The notes under the pieces: generated by a model
Database searches by the model: none
What the model was told of the DNA's origin: nothing
Seen by the model: only the letters and a program-made list of their open reading frames with translations
Assembly: GCF_000380505.1 (NCBI RefSeq)
Contig: NZ_AQYH01000010.1
Location: forward strand, 610,903 to 674,902
Source: Kaistia granuli DSM 23481
GTDB lineage: Bacteria; Pseudomonadota; Alphaproteobacteria; Rhizobiales; Kaistiaceae
Direction of reading: 5' to 3'
DNA: 64,000 nucleotides
In this document: in pieces, positions 8,041 through 16,772 of the stretch
Numbering within the stretch: the first letter of the stretch is position 1
How the letters are laid out: the number at the start of each line of letters is the position of its first letter
Translations under genes and position numbers: made by a program

Positions 8041-10299
8041 ATGCTGGAAATCGTCCCGCTATCGCCCGTTGATGGTCATGCAGAGGCGATACGGAGCCTG
8101 AAGCTGGCCTCGGATGTTTCGGCGGTTGTCTGGGATATCCCCGGGCCCTGTTCCGTGCCGCCGCGTTGCGCGCGCCAGGATGGCGAGATCATCGCGCCGC
8201 TCGCGAGTTTGCGGCTCGGCCGCGTCGATGGAGGTACCCGCATCATCTGGGCCATGCGGCCGCGCGAACCCATGCGCCTTGCTGTTTCGGCCGGCACGCT
8301 CGGCCCATCCGATCACGTCGAAGTCGATCCCGGCGATCCGTTCCTTGGCGCCGATGTCGCGGCCCTCGTCGATGATCTCGACGGCCGCGCTCGCGTTTCG
8401 TTGCTGACGGCCCTGTTGACGTCCTGGTGTGGCGCGTTCCGGTTGGGTCGCTCGGCGACCTATGCCGAGGCTGTGCAGGTTCTGGCGCATGAATTGCAGC
8501 CGGGCGACGGCCAGGCCGTGCTTGCCTGCGAGCCGACCCGCGACACCGCGCTGATCGAGCTCGCGACGAGTGCCGATCTCGGCGCCATTGCTTCCGGGCA
8601 TCTGATCACCCCGCATGGCGTACGCCGTCTGGCGATCGACGCCTATGCGCGAAAGGCCGACAAGAACGGCCGGCACGCCACGACGCTGGTCGTGGACGGC
8701 AATGCAGCTTCCCTCGGTTCGGGGACCTTGGTCCTGATCGGCGAGCATGGTCTTGCCATTCGCACACTCGGGCGGAAAGCCAAGGCGCCGGCCAGCTTCC
8801 TGCGTTGGTGGGGCGCCCGCCGCAATGACGGCGCGCTGACCGAATTCCTGGTGCGAACCCTCTCCGCCAAGTCGGATGAGGCGCGCCTGGCTGTCATCGA
8901 TATGCAGGCCCGCGCGGCGATTCCGGCGAAGGCGGTTGAACTCGCGGCGTTCCAGCCGGGCGCCGAGGTGGATCTGGCCCTGTCGCTGGACGAGGGCCTG
9001 CTCGTCGGCGGCTGGTTCCGCGACCCGCAGGGGCTGATTGCGGGCATGGATCATGTGGCCGCCGGGGAGGCGCGCTCACTCGACGCCGTCTGGCATCTCT
9101 TTCCCGGCCGCGTCGGCAACGCCGAGGGCACCGTCCGCGACGATGCCACCGGCTTCATCGCCTATCTGCCGCATGACAAGCCGGCGGGCCCGATCCTCCA
9201 GCCGCGCTTCCGCATGCGCCTGAAGTCGGGCGGCGAGGTCACGCTGATCCCGAAGCCGCAGCCAATCGATGCCGCGACGATGCGGGCAGGGGCCTTGCGC
9301 TCGGTGCCGCTTCAGCATGCGACCGGATCGCTGCTTACGACCACGCTGGGGCCCGCGCTGGCGGAAATCCAGTCCCGCGTCATCAAGTCGGTGGCGGTCG
9401 CGCGAACGGAACAGTTTGGCCCGGCGTTGGCCGAGCCGCTGTTCTCGATCGTCATCCCGCTCTACCGGATGCTCGACTTTCTGCGGTTTCAGGTCGCGGC
9501 GTTCGCGACCGATCCGGGCCTGCGCGACTATGCCGAGATCATTTTCGTGCTCGATTCTCCCGAGCAGGCCGACGATGTCAGCCATATGCTGGGAGGGCTC
9601 TACCGGCTCTACCAGATGCCGATGACGCTCGCTGTGATGAGCGCCAATGGCGGCTACGCGCGGGCCAACAATGCCGGCGTCGAGTTAGCTCGCGGGCTCA
9701 TCGTCAATCTGCTGAATTCCGACGTCATCCCGACGGGGCATGACTGGCTGGCGCAGCTTGCCGACAAGCTGGGCGGCGCGGCCAAGATCGGCGCCGTCGG
9801 CCCGAAGCTGCTGTTCGAGGACGGCTCGCTGCAGCATGCCGGCCTCTATTTCCAGCGCGACGCCCGCGGCACCTGGCTCAATCATCATTTCTTCAAGGGC
9901 ATGCCCGGCGGCCATGCACCCGCCAATACCGCGCGTCTCGTGCCGGCCGTGACGGGCGCTTGCCTCGTCATGCTGCGGGACACGTTCCGCGAAGTCGGCG
10001 GCTTTACGGAGGACTATGTCATCGGTGACTACGAAGACAGCGATATCTGCCTGAAGATCCGAGCGACCGGGCAGGCGATTTCCTACGAGCCGGGCGTCGC
10101 GCTCTATCACCTTGAGCGGCGTTCGATGCGCCGTAATGGCGACTACATGCGCGGGATCGCCTCTCGATATAATTCCTGGCTGCATAGTCAGCGCTGGGAT
10201 GGCGTGATCGGGCCTCTGATGCAGGAGGCGGCCGAACTGGCGAAAGTGACGAGCGCGGCCGAGACCACCCCCGTGCGCAGACAGCGGAGCGCGGCATGA
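8041..10299 (+). CDS. Glycosyltransferase family 2 with large N-terminal region
   Basis: The 752-residue protein has a catalytic GT-A domain at its C-terminus, starting with FSIVIPLYRMLDFLRF near residue 468. The nucleotide and metal site LLNSDVIPTGHDWL lies near 560, GACLVMLRD in the acceptor region, and GDYEDSDICLKIRATG near 661 carries the ED catalytic base. The first 465 residues hold no enzyme I recognise, but include a module with LLVGGWFRDPQG (around 320) that recurs in the paralogue at 13163. The ATG at 8041 is preferred over the GTG at 8032 because GAGG lies 8 nt before it. Its stop overlaps the methyltransferase start by ATGA. It is predicted to be cytoplasmic; donor and acceptor are unknown. 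Confidence 0.88.
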   Translation: MLEIVPLSPVDGHAEAIRSLKLASDVSAVVWDIPGPCSVPPRCARQDGEIIAPLASLRLGRVDGGTRIIWAMRPREPMRLAVSAGTLGPSDHVEVDPGDPFLGADVAALVDDLDGRARVSLLTALLTSWCGAFRLGRSATYAEAVQVLAHELQPGDGQAVLACEPTRDTALIELATSADLGAIASGHLITPHGVRRLAIDAYARKADKNGRHATTLVVDGNAASLGSGTLVLIGEHGLAIRTLGRKAKAPASFLRWWGARRNDGALTEFLVRTLSAKSDEARLAVIDMQARAAIPAKAVELAAFQPGAEVDLALSLDEGLLVGGWFRDPQGLIAGMDHVAAGEARSLDAVWHLFPGRVGNAEGTVRDDATGFIAYLPHDKPAGPILQPRFRMRLKSGGEVTLIPKPQPIDAATMRAGALRSVPLQHATGSLLTTTLGPALAEIQSRVIKSVAVARTEQFGPALAEPLFSIVIPLYRMLDFLRFQVAAFATDPGLRDYAEIIFVLDSPEQADDVSHMLGGLYRLYQMPMTLAVMSANGGYARANNAGVELARGLIVNLLNSDVIPTGHDWLAQLADKLGGAAKIGAVGPKLLFEDGSLQHAGLYFQRDARGTWLNHHFFKGMPGGHAPANTARLVPAVTGACLVMLRDTFREVGGFTEDYVIGDYEDSDICLKIRATGQAISYEPGVALYHLERRSMRRNGDYMRGIASRYNSWLHSQRWDGVIGPLMQEAAELAKVTSAAETTPVRRQRSAA

Positions 10300-11126
10300 C
10301 GGCGGCGGTTGCGTTGAAGGCGGTGTCGGAGCCGGCACGGCCGGATTTTGACCCGCAACACCTTGCCTGGTTGCAGGAAAGCGTACTCGCCAACCGGTTC
10401 CTGCCCGAGCCCACGGCCGACAGCATCTTCGTCGGCGACGGCGACTATCGGGCGATCGGCACCGAGTTTCTCGGCCATCTCGTTCAGCTGGGGGGCATCC
10501 TGCCGAATGATCGCGTGCTCGACATCGGCAGCGGCATCGGCCGCATCGCCGTACCTCTGACGCAATATCTCTCGCCGGGCGCCGCCTATTGGGGGGTGGA
10601 TCCTGTCGCTGAAGGGGTGGCTTGGTGCCGGGAGCACATCAGCCCCGTCTATGACAATTTTCGCTTCGATACGATCGATGTCGCCCATCACATCTACAAT
10701 CCCAAGGGTGCGATCAAGGGCGAGACATTGCGGCTCCCTTTCGAGCCCGAGAGCTTTGATTTCATCTTCATGGTCTCTGTGGCGACGCATCTGCCGCCGC
10801 TCGAGATCGCGGCCTATGTCCGCGAGGCCCAGCGGCTGCTCGTGCCGGGCGGCCGGCTTTTCATCACGGCCTTCATCCTCGACGAGACGGCGAAAGGCGC
10901 CTTGCCGCAGCGCGATCCGCGCTTGGCCTTCAAGCGGGAGGGCAACGGACCGGCCTGGCTCGTCGACCGCACCGCGCCGCTTGGCGCGGTCGGTTTCGAT
11001 GATGGCTTCTTCGAGCGGTTGATCCAGCGTTTCGGGCTGTCGATCTGCCTGAAGAGCCTCGGCCATTGGCGCGGCCAGCCGGCGGCGCACTATCAGGACT
11101 TCCTCGTCGCCGAGAAGCGAGGGTGA
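10296..11126 (+). CDS. Class I SAM-dependent methyltransferase
   Basis: This 276-residue protein has the Rossmann SAM-binding motif VLDIGSGIGRIAVPL near residue 75. An acidic residue in WGVDPVAEGVAWC follows for the ribose, then FDFIFMVSVATHLPP as motif II/III. It belongs to the broad small-molecule and glycan methyltransferase type. It starts inside the stop of the preceding glycosyltransferase gene (ATGA overlap) and ends 2 nt before the next, so it is tightly coupled. A role in O-methylation of a sugar, perhaps capping the glycan made by the neighbours, is inferred from context alone. Confidence 0.85.
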   Translation: MTAAVALKAVSEPARPDFDPQHLAWLQESVLANRFLPEPTADSIFVGDGDYRAIGTEFLGHLVQLGGILPNDRVLDIGSGIGRIAVPLTQYLSPGAAYWGVDPVAEGVAWCREHISPVYDNFRFDTIDVAHHIYNPKGAIKGETLRLPFEPESFDFIFMVSVATHLPPLEIAAYVREAQRLLVPGGRLFITAFILDETAKGALPQRDPRLAFKREGNGPAWLVDRTAPLGAVGFDDGFFERLIQRFGLSICLKSLGHWRGQPAAHYQDFLVAEKRG

Positions 11127-11128
11127 GC

Positions 11129-12391
11129 ATGGCAGAGCGCATCCTCGTCGTCGCCCACAACCATCCCGATCTCCATCCCGGCGGCACGGAAATCTTCGCG
11201 CACGACCTGTTCCGCGCCTATCAACGGGCCGGGTCCGAGGCACTGTTTCTCGGCGCGACGAACCGTCTGCATCGCGACGAGAAGCCAGGCACCAGCTTCC
11301 AGGGCATCGGCAACGGGCAGGACGAGATCCTGCTCTGGGCTGGCCATTTCGACCGCTTTTTCATGAGCCAGGTCGACCTCTACGGCGTCATTCCCGATCT
11401 CGAGGCGCTGCTGACGGAATTCCGGCCCGATGTCGTGCACATCCATCATCTGCTTCTGATCGGCGCCGAGTTCCCGGCCCTGGTCAGGCGGGTGCTGCCG
11501 GATGCGCGCATCGTCATGACGCTGCACGACTACTATCTGATCTGCGCTCATGACGGACTGATGATGCGGACCCACGGCCGCGAGCGCTGCCATGGCGCCT
11601 CGCCGGATCGTTGCCATGGCTGCTTCCCCGAAGTCGGGGCCGACCAGTTCCTGCTGCGCGAGCGCTATCTGAAGACCTTGCTGGCGACCGTCGATCGCTT
11701 CGTCTCGCCGAGTGCCTTTCTCAAGGATCGCTTTGTCGCCTGGGGCCTCGACGCCGCTCGCATCGATGTCATCGCCAACGGCCAGCCGGGCGGGCGCAGG
11801 GTTGCCGCGTCCCGGTGCGCCGACGGCTCGGCCCGAAATGTCTTCGGCTATTTCGGCAATCTCAATCCCTGGAAAGGCGGGACGGTGCTGCTCGATGCCG
11901 CCGAGCGCCTGATACAGGGCGGTGTCGATTTCGAGCTTCGTGTCCATGGCGGCACGCCGTTTCAGGCCGATGCCTTCAAGACCGAACTCGATGACCGCTT
12001 TGCCAGGACGAACTCGCACGTGGTTCGACGCGGCGCCTATCGCCGCGAGGATGTCCCGGAACTAATGGCGGCTGTCGATTGGGTCGTCGTGCCGTCGATC
12101 TGGTGGGAAAACGCGCCGCTCGTCATCCAGGAGGCCCAACAGCAGGGCCGCCCCGTCATCGTCAGCGGTATCGGCGGCATGGCGGAGATGGTCGAGCACG
12201 ACGTCAACGGCCTGACGGTCGCGCCGGACGATCCCATCGATCTTGCCCGCACCATGCGGCAAGCGGCCGGCGATGCCGATCTCTGGCGGCGACTGTCTGG
12301 CAATGCGAATGCGCCGCCGACGATCGACGCGGTTGCCAGCAGATATCTCGCCCTGTTCGACGCGCTCGCGCGCGTCAAGTTTCCTGCCTGA
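11129..12391 (+). CDS. Glycosyltransferase family 4, paralogue A
   Basis: The start at 11129 (MAERILVVAHNH) lies 2 nt after the methyltransferase stop; 420 residues. The GT-B fold is shown by HPGGTEIFAHDLFRAY near the N-terminus, the central VHIHHLLLIG, and the donor-site segment VPSIWWENAPLVIQEAQQQG, which contains the E-x7-E pair (around 326-334). A cysteine-rich stretch CHGASPDRCHGCFPEVG in the N-terminal half is shared with the paralogue at 15394, where it reads CHSCFPDIA. Similar clusters appear in other large family-4 enzymes and may bind metal or stabilise a loop. It sits in an operon with a family-2 enzyme, a methyltransferase and a membrane coiled-coil protein. Confidence 0.9.
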   Translation: MAERILVVAHNHPDLHPGGTEIFAHDLFRAYQRAGSEALFLGATNRLHRDEKPGTSFQGIGNGQDEILLWAGHFDRFFMSQVDLYGVIPDLEALLTEFRPDVVHIHHLLLIGAEFPALVRRVLPDARIVMTLHDYYLICAHDGLMMRTHGRERCHGASPDRCHGCFPEVGADQFLLRERYLKTLLATVDRFVSPSAFLKDRFVAWGLDAARIDVIANGQPGGRRVAASRCADGSARNVFGYFGNLNPWKGGTVLLDAAERLIQGGVDFELRVHGGTPFQADAFKTELDDRFARTNSHVVRRGAYRREDVPELMAAVDWVVVPSIWWENAPLVIQEAQQQGRPVIVSGIGGMAEMVEHDVNGLTVAPDDPIDLARTMRQAAGDADLWRRLSGNANAPPTIDAVASRYLALFDALARVKFPA

Positions 12392-12402
12392 AGGAGGTTG
12401 CC

Positions 12403-13146
12403 ATGTCAGCCGCCGAAGCCATTCCCCTCCCGCAGAAGCCCGACACCCAGGATTCCCCCGTGGGGGTGACCGGCCGCGTCGATGCCATCGACAATGGCCG
12501 CCTGTATGGTTGGGCCTTCGATCGCAGCCATCCCAATTCCCGGATGCAGGTGATCGTCTCGCTCGGCTCCCAAAAGATCGCCGAAGTCACTGCCGACAAG
12601 CTGCGTTCTGATCTGCGCCGCAATGGCGTCGGCGATGGCCAGCATGCTTTTGATATTCCGTTGCCGGAAAGCGTCACCGCGCGGCAGCGCGATCTCTCGA
12701 TCGTCGCGGTATCGCCCACCGGCGAGGAGCGCATCCTCTATGCGCCGACGCTCGACGAACAGGCGGCCGAGGCGCTGATCGCAGCGCCGCTGACGCGCGT
12801 GCTCGAGAAGCTGGAAGTTCTTATGGCGGCCCAGCGCCAGCTCCAGCTGAACCAGCGAGGCGTTCAACGCGCCACGACGGAGGGAGATGGCGCCGGACGA
12901 GGCGCCGACGCGCCGCCGGCGCAGATCGAGCAGATCGAGACGACGCAGACAGAGATCGTCAGTCGCCTCTCGGAGCTCGAGATCTTCCTCATGCGGTTCG
13001 ACGGTATCGTCGCCGGGCTGGAGGGACGCATCGATGCGCTGTCCAAGCGCGGACGTGGCGAATTGAAGCCGCTGATGCTCGTGATGGCGACCTTGATCGG
13101 CATCGTCGTTGGCGCCGGCGCCACGCTTGCCGCCTTCCTCAATTGA
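12403..13146 (+). CDS. Membrane-anchored coiled-coil protein with carbohydrate-locus 'GW' module
   Basis: The 247-residue product starts at 12403 behind AAGGAGG. Residues about 22-90 form a beta-rich module (GRVDAIDNGRLYGWAFDRS ... GVGDGQHAFDIPLP) of a kind found attached to alphaproteobacterial glycosyltransferases. A charged linker (about 125-175) leads to a heptad-like helix (IETTQTEIVSRLSELEIFLM, continuing into GLEGRIDAL), and the C-terminus is one hydrophobic segment (LMLVMATLIGIVVGAGATLA). It could tether or organise the cytoplasmic glycosyltransferases at the inner membrane. It has no recognisable enzymatic site. The gene lies 11 nt after the family-4 gene and 16 nt before the degenerate family-2 gene. 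Confidence 0.75.
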   Translation: MSAAEAIPLPQKPDTQDSPVGVTGRVDAIDNGRLYGWAFDRSHPNSRMQVIVSLGSQKIAEVTADKLRSDLRRNGVGDGQHAFDIPLPESVTARQRDLSIVAVSPTGEERILYAPTLDEQAAEALIAAPLTRVLEKLEVLMAAQRQLQLNQRGVQRATTEGDGAGRGADAPPAQIEQIETTQTEIVSRLSELEIFLMRFDGIVAGLEGRIDALSKRGRGELKPLMLVMATLIGIVVGAGATLAAFLN

Positions 13147-13162
13147 TCGGGAGCACAGCGGC

Positions 13163-15397
13163 ATGATGCAGGATGGCGACAAGGGGGCGAAGCCGGGGCA
13201 CGGGCCCGGGCAGCCGCCGCGACAGGACGGCGGGTCTTCGCCGGCCGTCGAGAGCCTGATCGCCTGCCCGATCAACGAAGCCTTCATCCTGGTTCTCGGC
13301 GCCGGCGCGCCGATGAGCGGCGCCCAGGCGGTGATGCTGAACGGCGATCCGACGCTGCCTGGCAAGGCGCCGGTCGTCAGCTGGCCGCTCGCCGATCCGA
13401 AGGGCAGAGCCTCCCATGGCTTCGTCGCGCTCGTCTTCGCTGGCCCTTTGAAGGGCGAGCGGCTGAGCGCATTGGCGTTCCGGGCCCAGGGGCGCGCCGC
13501 ATCCTACCGGGTTGCGCCGGATCTGATGCGGCCGGCGGCGCTCGCCGCGGCTCTGGTCGAGTTGACCGGGGCGAACTTGCCTGCCGTGATCGACGCGATC
13601 GTCGCCATGCTGAGCCAGGGGCCGATGAGCCGCCGCAAGTTGGCGGCGATGACCACTTTCGTCGAGGCGAGCGCCAAGGCCGATGGCTTCATCGAGATCA
13701 TCGGCGCGTTCGAGGACGGCGATGTCTATCTGCAGGGCTGGTCGTCGGATGTGCGGGCGGGAGTCAGCCGCGTCCTGATCGCCGGCGCGACGGCGCAGAT
13801 CGCGGAATGTACCGGTGCCGCCTTCGACCGGCAGGACCTGAACAGCCATGGCAAGGGTTTCGCCGCTGTCCTGGTCGCGCCGGAACCCATCGATCCCTTC
13901 GGCATGCAGCGCGTCTATTTCCGCGGACGCGACGGCTGGCGCTATTCCGACGTCTACGAGCAACGGCTGCTGGCGTCACCGCGTGACACGCCCGGCTACG
14001 CCCGCGCCATTCTGCCGAAAATCCGCGGCTCGGCCGAAGTCGTCGGCAGGCTGCGCGATGCTGCTTATCGGTATGAAGGTCTCGACACGGTGTCGGGCCT
14101 GGCGCTGCCGGTTCGGATGGCCATGGACCATGCGCTTCGTATCGAGCAGGGCGGCCTGCTGATCGGCGGCTGGTTCCTTGATCCCGATCACCGGGTCGAG
14201 TCGATCAAGCTCCGACGCCGACAGGTTTCGATCGAGCTGAAGGACATCTGGAGCCGGATCGACCGACCGGACGTGTCGGCGGCCTTTGACGGCAAGGCAC
14301 CGTTCACAGCACGTTTTGACCAGGGCCAGCATGGCCATGGCTTCGCGGCCTTCATTCCCGATTTCGATCCGGATGGCAGTGCGCCGGTCTATGTCGAGCT
14401 TACCATTCCCCAGATGCCGCCTGCCTATCTCCCGGTCGTGCCGAAGCGCGTTTCGTATCGGGAGGCGGTTGGCCGACAGCTTCGATCGATCAGCGCGCGC
14501 GCCGCATCCATGTCGGAGATCGTCGAGCGACACTTGATTCCACTGGTGGCGAGCACGTCCACCAAGGCGCCGACGGCAGATCGGATGGAGCATGTCGGGG
14601 CCGGCTCGCCGACAGGCGATACGACCCTCGTCATCGGGCTCGACGAGCACACCACGGATGTCGCGTCCCTGGTCGCTCTGCTGGCGCTTGACGCCGAGGT
14701 CCGGGCGGTGCCGGTGGTGCTGGCCGGCCCCGATCATGTCATCGCTTCGCTGCGTGGCGAGTTGCGCCGGTTGGCGGAGTTCTATGGCCTTTCGCTCCAT
14801 CTCGTCGCGGTTGCCGGTTGCAACGACGTCTTCGATGCTTTGATCGTCGGGGCCGGTGCGGCGCGGTCGGACCGTGTCGTGCTGTTTTCCGGTTCGCTGG
14901 TTCCTGCCGGCAGGGGCTGGCTCGGGCGACTTTGCCAAGCGCATCGCGAAATGGATTCGTCGGTGATCATTTCGCCCGCACTTCTTTATGAGGACGACTC
15001 GATCCGCTGGGCCGGCTATCGCCTGGGTGGCGAAGAGGGTGGCTTGGCCGAAAACTATGTCGGTTATCCTGCCGCGACGCTGGATACGGTCGCGCCGGCG
15101 GTGACGCCCGTTGCCAATCTTGAGTGCTGCATCGTCGCCAAACCGGTGATCGCCTCGCTCGGCCAGGGCTGCCACGGCTATCTGGGCAATCGCGCCAAGG
15201 GGCTCGATCTGGCGTTGCGCCTGTCGACGACCGGGCACAGGGCCTATTGGTTACCCGGCGTCCGTCTGCTCGGCTCGGAGAACCCGGGGGATCGGCTCAA
15301 CGCCTGGGAGGCCCACGCCCGCAGCGTGGATCACGCCGTGTTCAGCGCCCGCTGGTCGGAGACGATCTCCTCCATGGCGCGGGCGGCCGCCGCATGA
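13163..15397 (+). CDS. Degenerate family-2 glycosyltransferase-like protein (probable pseudoenzyme)
   Basis: This 744-residue protein parallels the active family-2 enzyme at 8041. It has the LLIGGWFLDPDHR module near residue 334, then a C-terminal GT-A-like region. There ALLYEDDSIRWAGY matches KLLFEDGSLQHAGL of the paralogue, and STTGHRAYWLPGVRLLGSE matches the post-catalytic strand. The catalytic positions are lost. The NSD of the metal site is SGS (VLFSGSLVPAGRGW, near 574), and the ED base (DYEDSDICLKI) is NRAKGLDLALRL near 675. The opening strand of the fold is also atypical (TTLVIGLDEH). It probably binds or scaffolds rather than transfers sugar. The stop overlaps the following glycosyltransferase start (ATGA), so the gene is intact and coupled, not decaying. 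Confidence 0.75.
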   Translation: MMQDGDKGAKPGHGPGQPPRQDGGSSPAVESLIACPINEAFILVLGAGAPMSGAQAVMLNGDPTLPGKAPVVSWPLADPKGRASHGFVALVFAGPLKGERLSALAFRAQGRAASYRVAPDLMRPAALAAALVELTGANLPAVIDAIVAMLSQGPMSRRKLAAMTTFVEASAKADGFIEIIGAFEDGDVYLQGWSSDVRAGVSRVLIAGATAQIAECTGAAFDRQDLNSHGKGFAAVLVAPEPIDPFGMQRVYFRGRDGWRYSDVYEQRLLASPRDTPGYARAILPKIRGSAEVVGRLRDAAYRYEGLDTVSGLALPVRMAMDHALRIEQGGLLIGGWFLDPDHRVESIKLRRRQVSIELKDIWSRIDRPDVSAAFDGKAPFTARFDQGQHGHGFAAFIPDFDPDGSAPVYVELTIPQMPPAYLPVVPKRVSYREAVGRQLRSISARAASMSEIVERHLIPLVASTSTKAPTADRMEHVGAGSPTGDTTLVIGLDEHTTDVASLVALLALDAEVRAVPVVLAGPDHVIASLRGELRRLAEFYGLSLHLVAVAGCNDVFDALIVGAGAARSDRVVLFSGSLVPAGRGWLGRLCQAHREMDSSVIISPALLYEDDSIRWAGYRLGGEEGGLAENYVGYPAATLDTVAPAVTPVANLECCIVAKPVIASLGQGCHGYLGNRAKGLDLALRLSTTGHRAYWLPGVRLLGSENPGDRLNAWEAHARSVDHAVFSARWSETISSMARAAAA

Positions 15398-16710
15398 ACG
15401 AAGATCTCCGCGTCCTCGTCATCAGCCACGGTCACCCCAGTCTCTCGCTCGGTGGCGCTGAAATCGCGTCCCACAACCTGCACAAGGGCCTGAATGCCCA
15501 CGCCGGTATTCGTTCTGTCTATCTCGCCCGTGTCGGTTCGCCGACGCCGCGCCATGCGGGCACGGCGTTGATGAGCCTGCGGCAGAGCGCGTCGGATATC
15601 CTGTTTCACAGCGACGACTACGATCATTTCTTCCTGTCGAACCGCAACACGGACGACATCCGCCGTGATCTGGTGCGCTTCGTCCGCGATTTGCAGCCGC
15701 ATGTGGTGCACTTCCACCACATTCTAGGCCTCGGCCTGGAGGCGCTCTATGCTATCCGTGAGGCGCTGCCCGACGCCGCGATCGTCGTGACCTTCCACGA
15801 GTTTCTCTCCATCTGCCACCACCACGGGCAGATGGTGAAACCGAACGGCGCGCAGCTTTGCCGGCGCGCCTCGCCGACGGATTGCCACAGCTGCTTTCCG
15901 GATATCGCGCCGGCGCGCTTCCTGAAGCGCGAGACCTTCATCCGCTCGATGCTCGAGCTCGCGGACGTCTATGTGTCGCCGAGCACGTTCCTGGCGGAGC
16001 GCTATGCGGCCTGGGGGCTGTCGCCCGACCGGATCTTCGTCATCGAGAATGGCCTGGCGCTGTCGGACGCCGCACCGCCGCGCGCCCTGCCGGGCTCGGA
16101 GCAGCGCCGCAGCCGCTTCGCCTATTTCGGCCAGATGACGCCCTTCAAGGGCGTCGACGTACTGATCGACGCGGTAGCGCGCGTGCCGGAACGCATCTGG
16201 GGCGAGGATTCCCGCCTGATGATCTTCGGCGCCAATCTCGAATTCCAGCCGCCTGAGTTCCAGGCGCGGATGAAGAAGCTGATCGAGGACGCCGGCAGCC
16301 GCGTCCGCTTCTATGGCTCCTACCAGAATGGCGAGATGCCGGAGCTGATGCAGACGGTGGACTGGGTCGTCGTGCCCTCGATCTGGTGGGAGAATTCGCC
16401 CGTCGTTATCGAGGAGGCGCTGTTCCACGGTCGGCCGCTTCTGTGCAGCAATATCGGCGGCATGGCCGAGAAAGTGCGCAACGGCAAGGACGGCCTGCAT
16501 TTCCGTGTCGGCAGTCCCGAGGATCTCGCCGATCGCCTTGTCGACGTGCTGTCGGATGGCCCCATGTGGGAGGGACTGCGTTCCTCCATGCGCCGGCCGA
16601 TGAGCCACGTCGATTCCGCCGAGCAGCATCTAGCGCTGTATCGCGCCGTCCTGAAGCAGTACCAGCCAGCGTCGCCTGTCGGCGAGGTTGGCCAACAAGA
16701 ACGCGCGTGA
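15394..16710 (+). CDS. Glycosyltransferase family 4, paralogue B
   Basis: The 438-residue protein is a clear paralogue of the one at 11129. It has LGGAEIASHNLHKGL, VHFHHILGLG, CRRASPTDCHSCFPD and the donor site VPSIWWENSPVVIEEALFHG with the E-x7-E pair (around 332-340), then SNIGGMAEKVRNG. The start at 15394 overlaps the stop of the degenerate family-2 gene, mirroring the close pairing of family-2 and family-4 genes upstream. It is predicted to be a cytoplasmic GT-B enzyme; sugar unknown. A 62-nt gap separates it from the pyruvyl transferase. Confidence 0.9.
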   Translation: MNEDLRVLVISHGHPSLSLGGAEIASHNLHKGLNAHAGIRSVYLARVGSPTPRHAGTALMSLRQSASDILFHSDDYDHFFLSNRNTDDIRRDLVRFVRDLQPHVVHFHHILGLGLEALYAIREALPDAAIVVTFHEFLSICHHHGQMVKPNGAQLCRRASPTDCHSCFPDIAPARFLKRETFIRSMLELADVYVSPSTFLAERYAAWGLSPDRIFVIENGLALSDAAPPRALPGSEQRRSRFAYFGQMTPFKGVDVLIDAVARVPERIWGEDSRLMIFGANLEFQPPEFQARMKKLIEDAGSRVRFYGSYQNGEMPELMQTVDWVVVPSIWWENSPVVIEEALFHGRPLLCSNIGGMAEKVRNGKDGLHFRVGSPEDLADRLVDVLSDGPMWEGLRSSMRRPMSHVDSAEQHLALYRAVLKQYQPASPVGEVGQQERA

Positions 16711-16772
16711 GCAATCGCGCGAAAGCTGCTCCGGCAAAGGAGCGGCGTCCCTGGGGGGATAAGGAGGCCGGT

